This document shows positions 1 to 7,527 of a DNA stretch of 64,000 nucleotides, piece after piece. This stretch comes from Bradyrhizobium sp. CCBAU 51627 (GTDB taxonomy: Bacteria; Pseudomonadota; Alphaproteobacteria; Rhizobiales; Xanthobacteraceae). Below the pieces are notes generated by a model that worked only from the letters and a program-made list of their open reading frames with translations, ran no database searches and had not been told where the DNA came from. Numbering within the stretch: the first letter of the stretch is position 1; the number at the start of each line of letters is the position of its first letter. The position numbers and the translations under genes are program-made. The stretch is from positions 1 to 64,000 of the forward strand of contig NZ_LBJG01000083.1 in the NCBI RefSeq assembly GCF_028128765.1, read 5' to 3'.

Positions 1-69
1 TGGCTCAGCCTGTTGCTGCGCCAAATCCTCTCGGCTCTCACCGCCGCGCTTCAGGCCATTCCAGCCTGA
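1..69 (+). other. short open frame cut by left edge
   Basis: The first frame is open from base 1 to a TGA at 67-69 (22 codons, leucine- and alanine-rich). It could be the tail of a gene lying to the left, converging on the ATPase gene. Nothing in it is recognisable and chance is a fair explanation. Confidence 0.12.
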
Positions 70-81
70 AGCCAGAGTTCT

Positions 82-1617
82 TCACGGACGACTGATCAGA
101 GCGCGACCTTCGAGTCCGATCTCACGATCGAACTTGTCGATCACGTCTTCAAAATCATCGTTAGCCGCGATTGCCTCGGCGATCATTTTGTAGAAACCGG
201 ACCGAGTCACTTCGAGGCCAAAAACTTCGTGCGTCAAGCGGCCAACGTTTTCTGCAAACGTTTCGATCTCCGGGCGCTCGATGGTGGCGCCGCCGCCATT
301 GCGTCGAAGCTTCCACACACAACCGCGCGGAACTTCTTGCAAAACCACGGGAGAGTGCGTGGCAACGATGGCAACGCCGTTGCGGTTGATGAGGAGGTCC
401 GAGACGGCGCGGATAAGTGCAGCAAGAAGTGGCGGATGCAAATGTGCTTCGGGCTCATCCATTAGCACCAAGGTGCGCTCTTCAACGCTCTCGACGAGCT
501 TGGTGATGGTTAGAAGTACAATTTTGTGCCCTGAACTAAGTTTTCGAAAAAGTAGCCTCGCTGCCCTTGCGAGTTCCTCTGCATCAAGGTCAAGCAGAGA
601 TGTTGCATCGGTCTCCTCGAAGATCGGATCTGATTCAAGAGTTCGAAGTGCTCGTCGCCATCGCTCGCGGCGCTGTTGGCCGGATGCACACGCTTTCGCG
701 CTCGCTATGAAATCATGCGCCAGTTCGTTGGGTTGCTGAGTCAACGTAACAAACTCGTCGCCGCCATCATCTCCTGTCTGACGAATTCGCTTGCGGAGAC
801 CTACATTAGTGTAGCGAATCCCTTTCGTGGCGTTTTTTGATTTTCTTACGATGGGGAAGTCGTCGAAGGCAGAGAATGTCACCGATACAATATTTGCGAA
901 GGGGCTTTCGAGTTGCTCGTCGAGCTCATCACCTTCGTCAAAGAACTTCCCATTTTTATCGATGTCCTCCCCTTCGACAAAGGCACGGGACATGGCGTTT
1001 AGAAGATGAGACTTCCCTACGCCGTTACGTCCAATGATTACTTGAATATTGCTGGGCGGTTTGGAGGATGGGACGACCTCGAAAACGAGCGAGAGAGGTG
1101 CGAACTCGGGGTCGATCTGAGCTGGGCCCTGATAGCGGAATGTATACTCTGTCAAGCGCGCGCCGCCAGCGACAATTCGGCGGAACTGACCTATGAGCGT
1201 TCGCTCGCTCACGGATCGCATCAGTGACGTGCCAGTAACCTTTTCCTCGCGCGCCCTCTGATAAAGCTCCTCGTCCGCAACGATATCGTTTAGCGACGCG
1301 AGCAACTCGCTCGCGATGTCGGCGTCGAGCTTTTTAATTGCTTCGTAGTAGTCTGAGTCCTGACCGAGCGAGAAAAACGCCGGCCCGAGCCGTGGAAATT
1401 GTGCGGGAAGGTTAGGTCGCCGCTGTTTGGCGGCCATGTCAAACTGCCCGATTTTAACGCCGCCGATGTCATGCTTTACCCCCTCGCCGTCGAAGTAGGT
1501 CAGTACGTACAGGGTGCTGAACTCGAACCAATCATCCCAATTATCGGTCCAGAGGTAGCCGACGTCCTGACCTTCGGTAGGCGTTCGGTTTCCATTTGGT
1601 ATGACCTGAAAGCGCAT
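82..1617 (-). CDS. AAA family ATPase (RecF/OLD-like) of a putative defence module
   Basis: Predicted cytosolic P-loop ATPase of 511 residues. The Walker A motif GRNGVGKS lies at about 196-203, an ABC-signature-like LSSGHK at about 360-365, Walker B ending in DEPEAHLHPP at about 387-396, and an H-loop-like ATHSP at about 419-423. This is the motif order of the SMC/RecF/OLD ATPase group seen in many phage-defence proteins. About 190 residues precede Walker A, aromatic- and Asp-rich at the start, and I do not recognise this domain. No TOPRIM domain follows the ATPase core, as it would in OLD nucleases; only about 90 residues remain. A GAGGAA sequence lies just upstream of the ATG. It is the last gene of a same-strand set with the GHKL ATPase-nuclease (gap about 95 bases) and an Xre regulator. 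The ATPase call is firm; the biological role is inferred. Confidence 0.9.
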   Translation of the reverse strand: MRFQVIPNGNRTPTEGQDVGYLWTDNWDDWFEFSTLYVLTYFDGEGVKHDIGGVKIGQFDMAAKQRRPNLPAQFPRLGPAFFSLGQDSDYYEAIKKLDADIASELLASLNDIVADEELYQRAREEKVTGTSLMRSVSERTLIGQFRRIVAGGARLTEYTFRYQGPAQIDPEFAPLSLVFEVVPSSKPPSNIQVIIGRNGVGKSHLLNAMSRAFVEGEDIDKNGKFFDEGDELDEQLESPFANIVSVTFSAFDDFPIVRKSKNATKGIRYTNVGLRKRIRQTGDDGGDEFVTLTQQPNELAHDFIASAKACASGQQRRERWRRALRTLESDPIFEETDATSLLDLDAEELARAARLLFRKLSSGHKIVLLTITKLVESVEERTLVLMDEPEAHLHPPLLAALIRAVSDLLINRNGVAIVATHSPVVLQEVPRGCVWKLRRNGGGATIERPEIETFAENVGRLTHEVFGLEVTRSGFYKMIAEAIAANDDFEDVIDKFDREIGLEGRALISRP

Positions 1618-1712
1618 CGGGCGTTCCTCGATCTATTCGTGCGCACCTGCCTGCTCCTGCGTGCGTTTGGCATCTCAGCAGCGGCGGTGCTGATATCAAG
1701 AACGGAATCCTC

Positions 1713-3752
1713 TCAGTGATTACTCACCAGATTCAGTTTCTCGAAGAAGATCCGGTTCCGGTTTTTAGCGTCGCGCAGCATTTTAGTGTAATCGATCACT
1801 TCGTAGTACGCGTTAAAGCCACGATGAAAGCCGTAGTACCCTTGATTGTCGGGCGTCACGAAGGCATCGCGATCCTTGAGCGCGCGGCGAAACGTCGGTG
1901 TCAGATCGCATACACAATAGACAGTTGCCGGGATATCCTTATTGGATACTGGAACAGGACGCCCCTTGATCTGGAATTCCCCGCTGCGGATTTCCTCGAT
2001 TAGCTTGAATGCTTGCGACAGAGGATTGTCGGTCTCGTCGTAGTCGTCACGCCCAGGGCGTTTGAATTCAATCGTGGTGATTGAGTTTATTGGATGTTCG
2101 GCCGGGTTTGTGTCGGAGAAGAGTATTTTCTCATCAAACGCCACAATGTCCCCCCGCTGAGCCGACTTAGTTTTCAGCATGTCAAGCGAACGCAACTGCT
2201 TATCTGATGCGATGAACGAGTGATAGGTCAGTCGCTCATCGATCATCCAAAGGTTCTGCTCGTTGTAAGGAATATCGTTGTTCGTGGTTTGCATCGGAAA
2301 AACGAGCTTATGAACAACTTCTTCGAGCGGATATCGCGCACCCTCATCGGGAGGCAGCGAAATTGCACGCTCGAGGAACTCGATGATGATTTTGCGGTGG
2401 CCGACGTACTGCGCTAGCGCCGAGACGCCCAACTCGTTGTATTCATCAAGGAACTGAGTGAAGCGACGATGGTACTCTTCGTAGTCGTCGATTTTATCCG
2501 CCTCTTTGATGATGCGGCTTCCTTCACGTTTGAGTTCGGTCTCACGCTGATGGAGTTCTCGATGGAGCGCTGTTTCGATCTCGTTGCGCGAGGGAGAAGG
2601 CGAGAGCTTGTTGATGAATTTGTCCGCGTTTCTAAGGAGGATGCGATACTGAGGTGCATCCGATGCAACATAGCGCCGGATCTTGTCCATTTTCTCGGTG
2701 TTGATTGACGCGATGATGTTTTCTAGATCCTTCTCCACAAATTCGAGAGCGCGCTCGCGAATCTGAGCGCGGGGGATCAACTCTGCGGTGTCGAACAGCG
2801 ACGGCTCTGCGTCTGCATCGTCGGCGGCGCTAAAGTCGAAGTCTGTGCGACCAATATTTACGTGGGCGCTCAGATAAGGACTCTGCACGATCGCCAGGTA
2901 GAAGAACGCTTCGCCGTTTTCGTCCTCGAGCCGAGCGCCGAGATTTGGAACATAGTCCTCTAACTTGTCACTAATAACGCCGCGTTGGTCAGCGGCGTAC
3001 ACGAGCTTATGCTTTGTCGTTCGCGACGTCGGCAGACGAAATCCGTGAAGAGTGAAGGTCGTGTCCCCAATCGCGAATTCATGCTTTGATGAACTCGCTT
3101 TATAGTCTCTCTCGAAGATCTCGTTGATGTCGTATCTCTGGCCCTGGTCGATGACGTAGACGCGCGGGCAGTCGGGCTCGATGAACACGAGAATGAAGTG
3201 CTCGATGAGCTTCTGAACGATCACGTCGATCGAGCGTGGAATCTTTTCTTTGTAGCTGCGCTTGAGGCCGGAGAGCGTGATCGTGGTGCCGGGGCCTCCA
3301 GATTCCACTTTTTTTGGTAGGCCGGCTGTGTCGAGGGTGTATCTTTCGTCGAACATGTACGAGCGCGAAAGCAGTACGTCGTCAGCACGGAACGTACTAT
3401 TGATCTTTGCCCCGTCGAACGCTTTTAGCCATGTGAAGCGTCCGAGACCCTTTCCACCATAGAGCACCTTGCGGCGCGAGAATGCTGTGTTGAAGGAATC
3501 AAAGTTCTCGTCGTCGAGTCCGATCCCGTTGTCTGTTACTTCAAATCCGACGATCGGCGGGTTCTCTTCCTTCAGAAAGGTGCCAGTCTCCCGAGAAACT
3601 CCGACGGTTACTATTCCGGCGCCCTTGGGGAGCTTCGCGTCCTTAATTGCTTGGAAGGAGTTCATAACCGCCTCGAACAGCGGCAAAAGTGGCTTCCACT
3701 GAGGAAGAACGGTCTGTCGGACCTGGTTTCCAAGGTCAATTTTTATGGACAT
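1713..3752 (-). CDS. GHKL (MORC/MutL-like) ATPase with C-terminal PD-(D/E)XK-like nuclease motif
   Basis: I chose the ATG at 3752 (679 residues, MSIKIDLGNQ); a longer frame to 3809 adds 19 unconvincing residues. The N-terminus has a GHKL ATP-binding fold: N-box with E27, N31 and A35, a DNGIG motif at about 74-78, and GGKGLGR at about 99-105, the glycine-rich lid pattern of MORC and MutL-like ATPases. The middle (about 360-450) is charged and probably helical. The C-terminus has acidic residues at about 540 and 547, then E562-F-K564 in a strand-like stretch and Q580 in a following helix, which is the layout of a PD-(D/E)XK nuclease. The gene sits between an Xre regulator and an AAA ATPase. GHKL ATPases of this type are known near restriction and defence genes, so ATP-gated cleavage or sensing of foreign DNA is a reasonable guess. 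The GHKL call is strong; the nuclease call is by motif only. Confidence 0.88.
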   Translation of the reverse strand: MSIKIDLGNQVRQTVLPQWKPLLPLFEAVMNSFQAIKDAKLPKGAGIVTVGVSRETGTFLKEENPPIVGFEVTDNGIGLDDENFDSFNTAFSRRKVLYGGKGLGRFTWLKAFDGAKINSTFRADDVLLSRSYMFDERYTLDTAGLPKKVESGGPGTTITLSGLKRSYKEKIPRSIDVIVQKLIEHFILVFIEPDCPRVYVIDQGQRYDINEIFERDYKASSSKHEFAIGDTTFTLHGFRLPTSRTTKHKLVYAADQRGVISDKLEDYVPNLGARLEDENGEAFFYLAIVQSPYLSAHVNIGRTDFDFSAADDADAEPSLFDTAELIPRAQIRERALEFVEKDLENIIASINTEKMDKIRRYVASDAPQYRILLRNADKFINKLSPSPSRNEIETALHRELHQRETELKREGSRIIKEADKIDDYEEYHRRFTQFLDEYNELGVSALAQYVGHRKIIIEFLERAISLPPDEGARYPLEEVVHKLVFPMQTTNNDIPYNEQNLWMIDERLTYHSFIASDKQLRSLDMLKTKSAQRGDIVAFDEKILFSDTNPAEHPINSITTIEFKRPGRDDYDETDNPLSQAFKLIEEIRSGEFQIKGRPVPVSNKDIPATVYCVCDLTPTFRRALKDRDAFVTPDNQGYYGFHRGFNAYYEVIDYTKMLRDAKNRNRIFFEKLNLVSNH

Positions 3753-3882
3753 TTGGTCAGCCGGTGATGCGAGGCAGCAGCATAGTAATGGAAATTTCGA
3801 TGATCGCAAATCTCGGTTGTATAAAAAGCGTAGTTCTCGCGAGCGGCGGTGTGTGTGCAGCGAGCCTTCCCGACGTGGCTAC

Positions 3883-4116
3883 TTAATTCACTCCAATATC
3901 GGTCTCGACTTGCTTCAAGATTTTGCTCGGCGTCGTATTGAGTGCTTGCGCTAACCGAAAGAGCATCACGAGGGTGGGAGACTTAAGTCCGCGCTCGATC
4001 TGGCTCACATATGTTCGGTGAATTTTTGCCCGCTCAGCCAACTCCTCCTGAGAGAGCCCGGCAGCGTTTCTCAGGTTTGCAATGATTTTTCCGAAGGGCG
4101 CGTTCGGCTTTTTCAC
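3883..4116 (-). CDS. Xre-family HTH regulator, resembles restriction-system controller (C) proteins
   Basis: A 77-residue protein that is almost entirely one lambda-repressor-like helix-turn-helix domain (about 8-66), with the GLSQEELAERAKIHRTYVSQ core typical of HTH_3 proteins. Size and sequence resemble controller proteins of type II restriction-modification systems, which time expression of the toxic partner. It lies about 130 bases upstream of the GHKL ATPase on the same strand, so it probably controls that gene and itself. An inverted repeat (4122-4128 and 4152-4158) sits directly upstream of its start and is a plausible operator. No methyltransferase gene is seen in the window. The DNA-binding call is firm; the target is inferred. 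Confidence 0.88.
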   Translation of the reverse strand: MKKPNAPFGKIIANLRNAAGLSQEELAERAKIHRTYVSQIERGLKSPTLVMLFRLAQALNTTPSKILKQVETDIGVN

Positions 4117-4121
4117 GCCTC

Positions 4122-4161
4122 ATAGTCTTGCCTCGAACACTAAAGAGCTACAGACTATAGT
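4122..4161. promoter_or_regulatory. candidate operator of the Xre regulator
   Basis: Arms ATAGTCT (4122-4128) and AGACTAT (4152-4158) form a perfect 7-base inverted repeat, and the right arm is part of an 8-base perfect palindrome ACTATAGT (4154-4161). GACT/AGTC-type half sites are the usual targets of C proteins. The site lies in the gap between the regulator (start 4116) and the divergent small gene (start 4191), so one protein could control both directions. Confidence 0.45.
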
Positions 4162-4190
4162 ATCCAAACCTTCCGCAGGTGAGAGCTGCA

Positions 4191-4565
4191 ATGGATGAGA
4201 AGACGGCAAAGATCTTTCGCGATACCCCTTTAAGATTGGACGTCGCTCTGAAGTTGGCTTTTCCCGCCGGGGGATTGACGGTCAAAGGACTCCGAAAGGA
4301 AATTGAGAAAGGGCGCTTGGAGGTCGAGCTGATCGCCAACAAGCAGTTCACCACCCTTGCTGCGATCGAACGGATGCGCGAGCTGTGCAAGGTCCCATCA
4401 AGGACCATTCGGTCCCATGAAACGCCCTCTCAGTGTGATGTCCTGCCCGATCGCGAAGATCGGAACGGCGAGTCTGACCTTCAGCGGCTCATAAGAGTTA
4501 CGCGAGAAAAAAGCCGCGCAATACGGCGCGATCAAAGAGTTCAAAAGAGAAAGGGAACTACTTGA
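4191..4565 (+). CDS. small excisionase-like DNA-binding protein next to tRNA
   Basis: I chose the ATG at 4191 (124 residues) because AGGTGAG lies 7 bases upstream; an in-frame GTG at 4179 is the alternative. Residues about 10-60 look like a short winged-helix or excisionase-type domain (TPLRLDVALKLAFPAGG, then a helix ending in ERMRELC). Proteins of this sort are common in rhizobial genomic islands next to tRNA genes. The C-terminal half is basic and unrecognised. Its position between a divergent regulator and a tRNA fits a recombination-directionality factor left by an integrated element, but no integrase is visible here. A further open frame (4495-4701, no ATG) overlaps its end in another frame and runs into the tRNA. 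Confidence 0.6.
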   Translation: MDEKTAKIFRDTPLRLDVALKLAFPAGGLTVKGLRKEIEKGRLEVELIANKQFTTLAAIERMRELCKVPSRTIRSHETPSQCDVLPDREDRNGESDLQRLIRVTREKSRAIRRDQRVQKRKGTT

Positions 4566-4591
4566 GCGTGTTAAACATTTGGAGAACAAGG

Positions 4592-4615
4592 GTTGTGCCC
4601 CAAGTTGTGCCCCAA
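4592..4615. repeat. 12-base tandem direct repeat near tRNA 3' end
   Basis: GTTGTGCCCCAA occurs twice without a gap (4592-4603 and 4604-4615), 43 bases from the 3' end of the tRNA. Short direct repeats beside a tRNA attachment site are typical arm-type binding sites for integrases or excisionases. This assignment is inferred from position. Confidence 0.5.
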
Positions 4616-4657
4616 ATTTCCGTGGAAATAAAACCTATTGTAAGTCCTTGATTTCAT

Positions 4658-4733
4658 TGGTGGGCCCGGCAGGACTCGAACCTGCAACCAGACCGTTATG
4701 AGCGGCCGGCTCTAACCATTGAGCTACAGGCCC
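4658..4733 (-). tRNA. tRNA with CAT anticodon, probably tRNA-Ile2 (lysidine type)
   Basis: Read on the minus strand it folds as a complete cloverleaf of 76 bases with encoded CCA: acceptor GGGCCTG with CGGGCCC, D-arm GCTC/GAGC, anticodon stem GGCCG/CGGTC with loop CTCATAA, and T-arm GCAGG/CCTGC. The anticodon is CAT. The 8-base D-loop and the overall look match tRNA-Ile2, whose C34 is modified to lysidine by TilS, better than elongator tRNA-Met, but both are possible. The island lies on the 3' side, which is the normal orientation for integration at tRNA genes. Confidence 0.9.
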
Positions 4734-5070
4734 CGCCGCGAGGCGGCCCCGCGGGAACGCGCGGGCTGGCAACGGTGCGCGGTTCGTTTACAGGGATGGA
4801 GGCGGGGGTGCAATGCCGGGACGGGCGAGCCGAACACGCCGGCGCCGCGTCGGTGATGATTTTCTAATTTCCGAATTCCGCGATGATGCCCTTATGCGCC
4901 TGTTTTGCCCGACAAGTCAACCGGCTGCGCGGAGTGCCAATTTTCGCTGACGTAACCTGCTGAAATCATGCTGCTTTTCTACTGTGCATGGGGTTGTTTT
5001 CGACTTTTGAGGCGAGGGGACCACGAGGTCCCCCGTCTTGCCGGCGAATGGATGGTGGCCGGGCCGTCGC
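4734..5070. other. gene-free gap holding a dispersed repeat
   Basis: No gene is seen between the tRNA and the TctC-like gene. The right part (4901-5000) is a copy of a repeat also present, inverted, at 23228-23317. The rest (4734-4900) shows only the expected tRNA upstream region. Confidence 0.5.
4901..5000 (-). repeat. dispersed intergenic repeat, copy 1
   Basis: The ends of this stretch match 23228-23317 in inverted orientation: 24 of 24 bases at 4977-5000 against 23228-23251, and 13 of 13 at 4901-4913 against 23305-23317. The interiors differ. Conserved ends with a variable middle in two intergenic sites mark a repeat family of about 90-100 bases. Confidence 0.7.
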
Positions 5071-6045
5071 CTAGTCCACCGAGACGCCGGCGAACTCCAC
5101 GACCTTCCGCCACTTCTCGGTCTCGTCCGTGACCAGCTTGCCGAACTCGGCTGGCGTCATCGGCTTGGGGATGCCGCCGGTCTCCGCGAGGCGCGCCACC
5201 AGCTTCGGGTCCTTCAGCGCTTCGCCGACGGCCTTGTTGAGGATCTCGACCACTTCGGGCGGCGTGCCCTTCGGCGCGGAGATGCCGTAGAAGCCGACCG
5301 ATTCGAAGCCGGGCACCGTCTCGGCGATCGCCGGCACGTCGGCCACGCTCGGCCAGCGTTGCGGCGAGGTCACCCCGAGCGCGCGGACGCTACCGCCCTT
5401 GGCCTGCTCCAGCGCCGAGGGCAGGTTGTCGAAGATCAGCTGCACCTTGTTGGAGATGATGTCGGGGAAGGCGATCGCCGATCCGCGATAGGGCACATGC
5501 ACCATGTCGCACTTGGTCATCGCCTTGAACAGTTCGGCCGACATGTGCACCGAGGTGCCGTTGCCGGACGAGGCGAACGAGATCTTGCCGGGATTGGCCT
5601 TGCAATAGTCGATGAACTCCTGGACCGTCTTGGCGGGAAACGCGTTGGAGACGACCAGCATGTTGGTGAGCTGCATGATGCTCGCGACCGGGGTGGTGTC
5701 GCGCAGGAAGTCGAACGGCAGCTTCTTGTAGAGCGAGGTCGAGATCGCGTTGTTGGGCGCGACGAACAGCAGCGTGTAACCGTCGGGGGCTGCGTTGATC
5801 GCGGCGGCGGCCGCGATGTTGCCGCCGGAGCCGGTGCGGTTCTCGACGATGAACTGCTGGCCGAGATGGTCCGACAGCCATTGCGCCATGATGCGGGCGA
5901 CGATGTCGACCGGCCCGCCGGCGGCAAAGCCGATCAGCCAGTGCACGGGGCGGTCGGGGTAGGCGGCGGAGGCGGGAGGGGCGGCGGCGAAGAGACCTGA
6001 CAGCAAGACCAGCCCGAAAACACCGTTCCGCAAAATCCGCAACAT
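5071..6045 (-). CDS. Bug/TctC-type periplasmic solute-binding protein
   Basis: Start set at the ATG at 6045, preceded by GGGAGG with good spacing; this gives 324 residues with a signal peptide ending near PPASA. The mature part begins YPDRPVHWLIGFAAGG, the hallmark of the Bug (TctC) family, which binds carboxylates or other small anions for tripartite tricarboxylate transporters. The rest matches the family in length and motif pattern (about 300 residues, GGNIAAAAA and PYRGS stretches). No tctA or tctB membrane genes are adjacent, which is usual for the many orphan Bug proteins of this group. The ligand cannot be read from the sequence. Confidence 0.93.
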   Translation of the reverse strand: MLRILRNGVFGLVLLSGLFAAAPPASAAYPDRPVHWLIGFAAGGPVDIVARIMAQWLSDHLGQQFIVENRTGSGGNIAAAAAINAAPDGYTLLFVAPNNAISTSLYKKLPFDFLRDTTPVASIMQLTNMLVVSNAFPAKTVQEFIDYCKANPGKISFASSGNGTSVHMSAELFKAMTKCDMVHVPYRGSAIAFPDIISNKVQLIFDNLPSALEQAKGGSVRALGVTSPQRWPSVADVPAIAETVPGFESVGFYGISAPKGTPPEVVEILNKAVGEALKDPKLVARLAETGGIPKPMTPAEFGKLVTDETEKWRKVVEFAGVSVD

Positions 6046-6209
6046 GACGCCTCCCGTTGCCTTATTGTTGGAGCGCATGCTTTCACAAAATCCGCCCGCT
6101 GCCTACATCGCCTCAAGTCGATGTTGACGGAAGGGGCAGCCGGACCGACCATGAAATTCGCCATCTCGGCGTGGTGAAGTGACGGTCGCCGGAAGCGACC
6201 GTCACGCCG

Positions 6210-7424
6210 TCACTTCTTCACCATCGCACATGCCGGGTCCGGCGGCCCAAACGCCTTGTCGCCGGAAATCGTGCTGAGGATCTTGTAATAATCCCACGGA
6301 TATTTGCTTTCCTCCGGCGTCTTCACCTGCACCAGCCAGAGGTCGTGCACGATCAGATTGTCGTCGCGAAGCTTGCCGTTGCGGGCGAAGAAATCCTCGA
6401 CCGGCGTCTCGCGCATCTTCGCGGCGACCTTGAGCGGATCGTCGGTGCCAACAGCCTTGATGGCGTTGAGATAGTGCATCACGCTGGAATAGACGCCGGC
6501 CTGCCACATCGTCGGCATCTTGTTCATCTTGGCGAAATAGCGCTTCGACCATGCGCGGGTCTTGTCGTCCATGTCCCAGTAGAAAGAAGTCGTCAGCAAC
6601 AGACCCTGGGCCGCCTGCAGGCCGAGCCCGTGGATGTCGGTGATCAGCGCCAGCAGTGCCGCCATCTGCTGGCCGCCCTTGAACACGCCGAACTCCGAGC
6701 CGGTCTTGATCTCGTTCATGTTGTTCGGAGGACCTGCGGCAATGCCGATGATCTTGGCCTTGGAGGCCTGCGCCTGCAGCACGAAGGAGGAGAGGTCGGG
6801 CGTCGCGAGCGGCGGCCTCACCGAGCCCAGCACCTTGCCGCCATTGGCAGTGATGACGCTCGAAGCGTCACGCTCCAGCGAATGGCCGAAAGCGTAGTCG
6901 TCGGTGATGAAGAACCAGCTGTTGCCGCCGCGCTTGATCACGGCATCCGCGGTGCCGACCGCGAGCGCGCGGGTGTCGAACACCCACTGGATCGCATAAG
7001 GCGAGCAGAACTTGCCATGGAAATCCGCGGTGCCGGTGGAATGGGTGATGAACAGCCGCTTCTTCTCGTTGGCGATGTTCTGCACCGCAAGGCCGACGGC
7101 CGAGACCGGCACGTCGACGATCAGGTCGACCTGCTCGACGTCGTACCAGCGCCGCGCGATTCCCGCGCCGATGTCGGCCTTGAGCTGGTGGTCGCCGACC
7201 ACGATGCTGATCGGCTTGCCGAGCACGGTGCCGCCGAAATCGTCGATCGCCATCTGCGCCGCCGTCACCGAACCCTGGCCGGTGGGCGCGGAGGCGGGGC
7301 CGTTCATGTCGGTGAGCACGCCGATCTTGACGACGTCGTCGGACACCTGGGCCACTGCGGTGCCCGACAGCAGCGCCGCGGCCAAGGCAGCCGCGGCCGG
7401 TAGTCCAAATCTTTTTGGATTCAC
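6210..7424 (-). CDS. ABC transporter substrate-binding protein, LivK/branched-chain amino acid type
   Basis: 404 residues. The start is a GTG at 7424, supported by GGGAGG seven bases upstream; a signal peptide ends near GTAVA. The mature protein begins VVKIGVLTDMNGP, the typical opening of periplasmic binding fold type I proteins (Peripla_BP_6). This family delivers amino acids, aromatic acids or other small molecules to Liv-type ABC transporters. No permease or ATPase genes are adjacent, so this is an orphan. It is transcribed in the same direction as the TctC-like gene but separated from it by about 160 bases. Confidence 0.93.
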   Translation of the reverse strand: MNPKRFGLPAAAALAAALLSGTAVAQVSDDVVKIGVLTDMNGPASAPTGQGSVTAAQMAIDDFGGTVLGKPISIVVGDHQLKADIGAGIARRWYDVEQVDLIVDVPVSAVGLAVQNIANEKKRLFITHSTGTADFHGKFCSPYAIQWVFDTRALAVGTADAVIKRGGNSWFFITDDYAFGHSLERDASSVITANGGKVLGSVRPPLATPDLSSFVLQAQASKAKIIGIAAGPPNNMNEIKTGSEFGVFKGGQQMAALLALITDIHGLGLQAAQGLLLTTSFYWDMDDKTRAWSKRYFAKMNKMPTMWQAGVYSSVMHYLNAIKAVGTDDPLKVAAKMRETPVEDFFARNGKLRDDNLIVHDLWLVQVKTPEESKYPWDYYKILSTISGDKAFGPPDPACAMVKK

Positions 7425-7527
7425 GCTTGTCCTCCCTGATCCGGCGCGTTGGCCGAAAGTTGCATGTGCCGGGTACGGCCCGGCTGAATTGGTTTCTTTT
7501 GCAACTATTCAGGGGCAGGCGTCAATC

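Noticed and set aside
3753..3809. longer N-terminus of the GHKL ATPase
   Set aside because: The extra 19 residues (Cys-rich) are unlike the family, which starts close to the N-box; the internal ATG fits better.
4495..4701. open frame overlapping the excisionase-like gene and the tRNA
   Set aside because: It has a lysine- and glutamate-rich, natural-looking start but no initiation codon, and it runs into the tRNA on the opposite strand; at best a remnant.
5038..6000. 320-codon plus-strand frame over the TctC-like gene
   Set aside because: Low-complexity Arg/Gly/Val content and no start signal; it is a mirror frame of the Bug-family gene.
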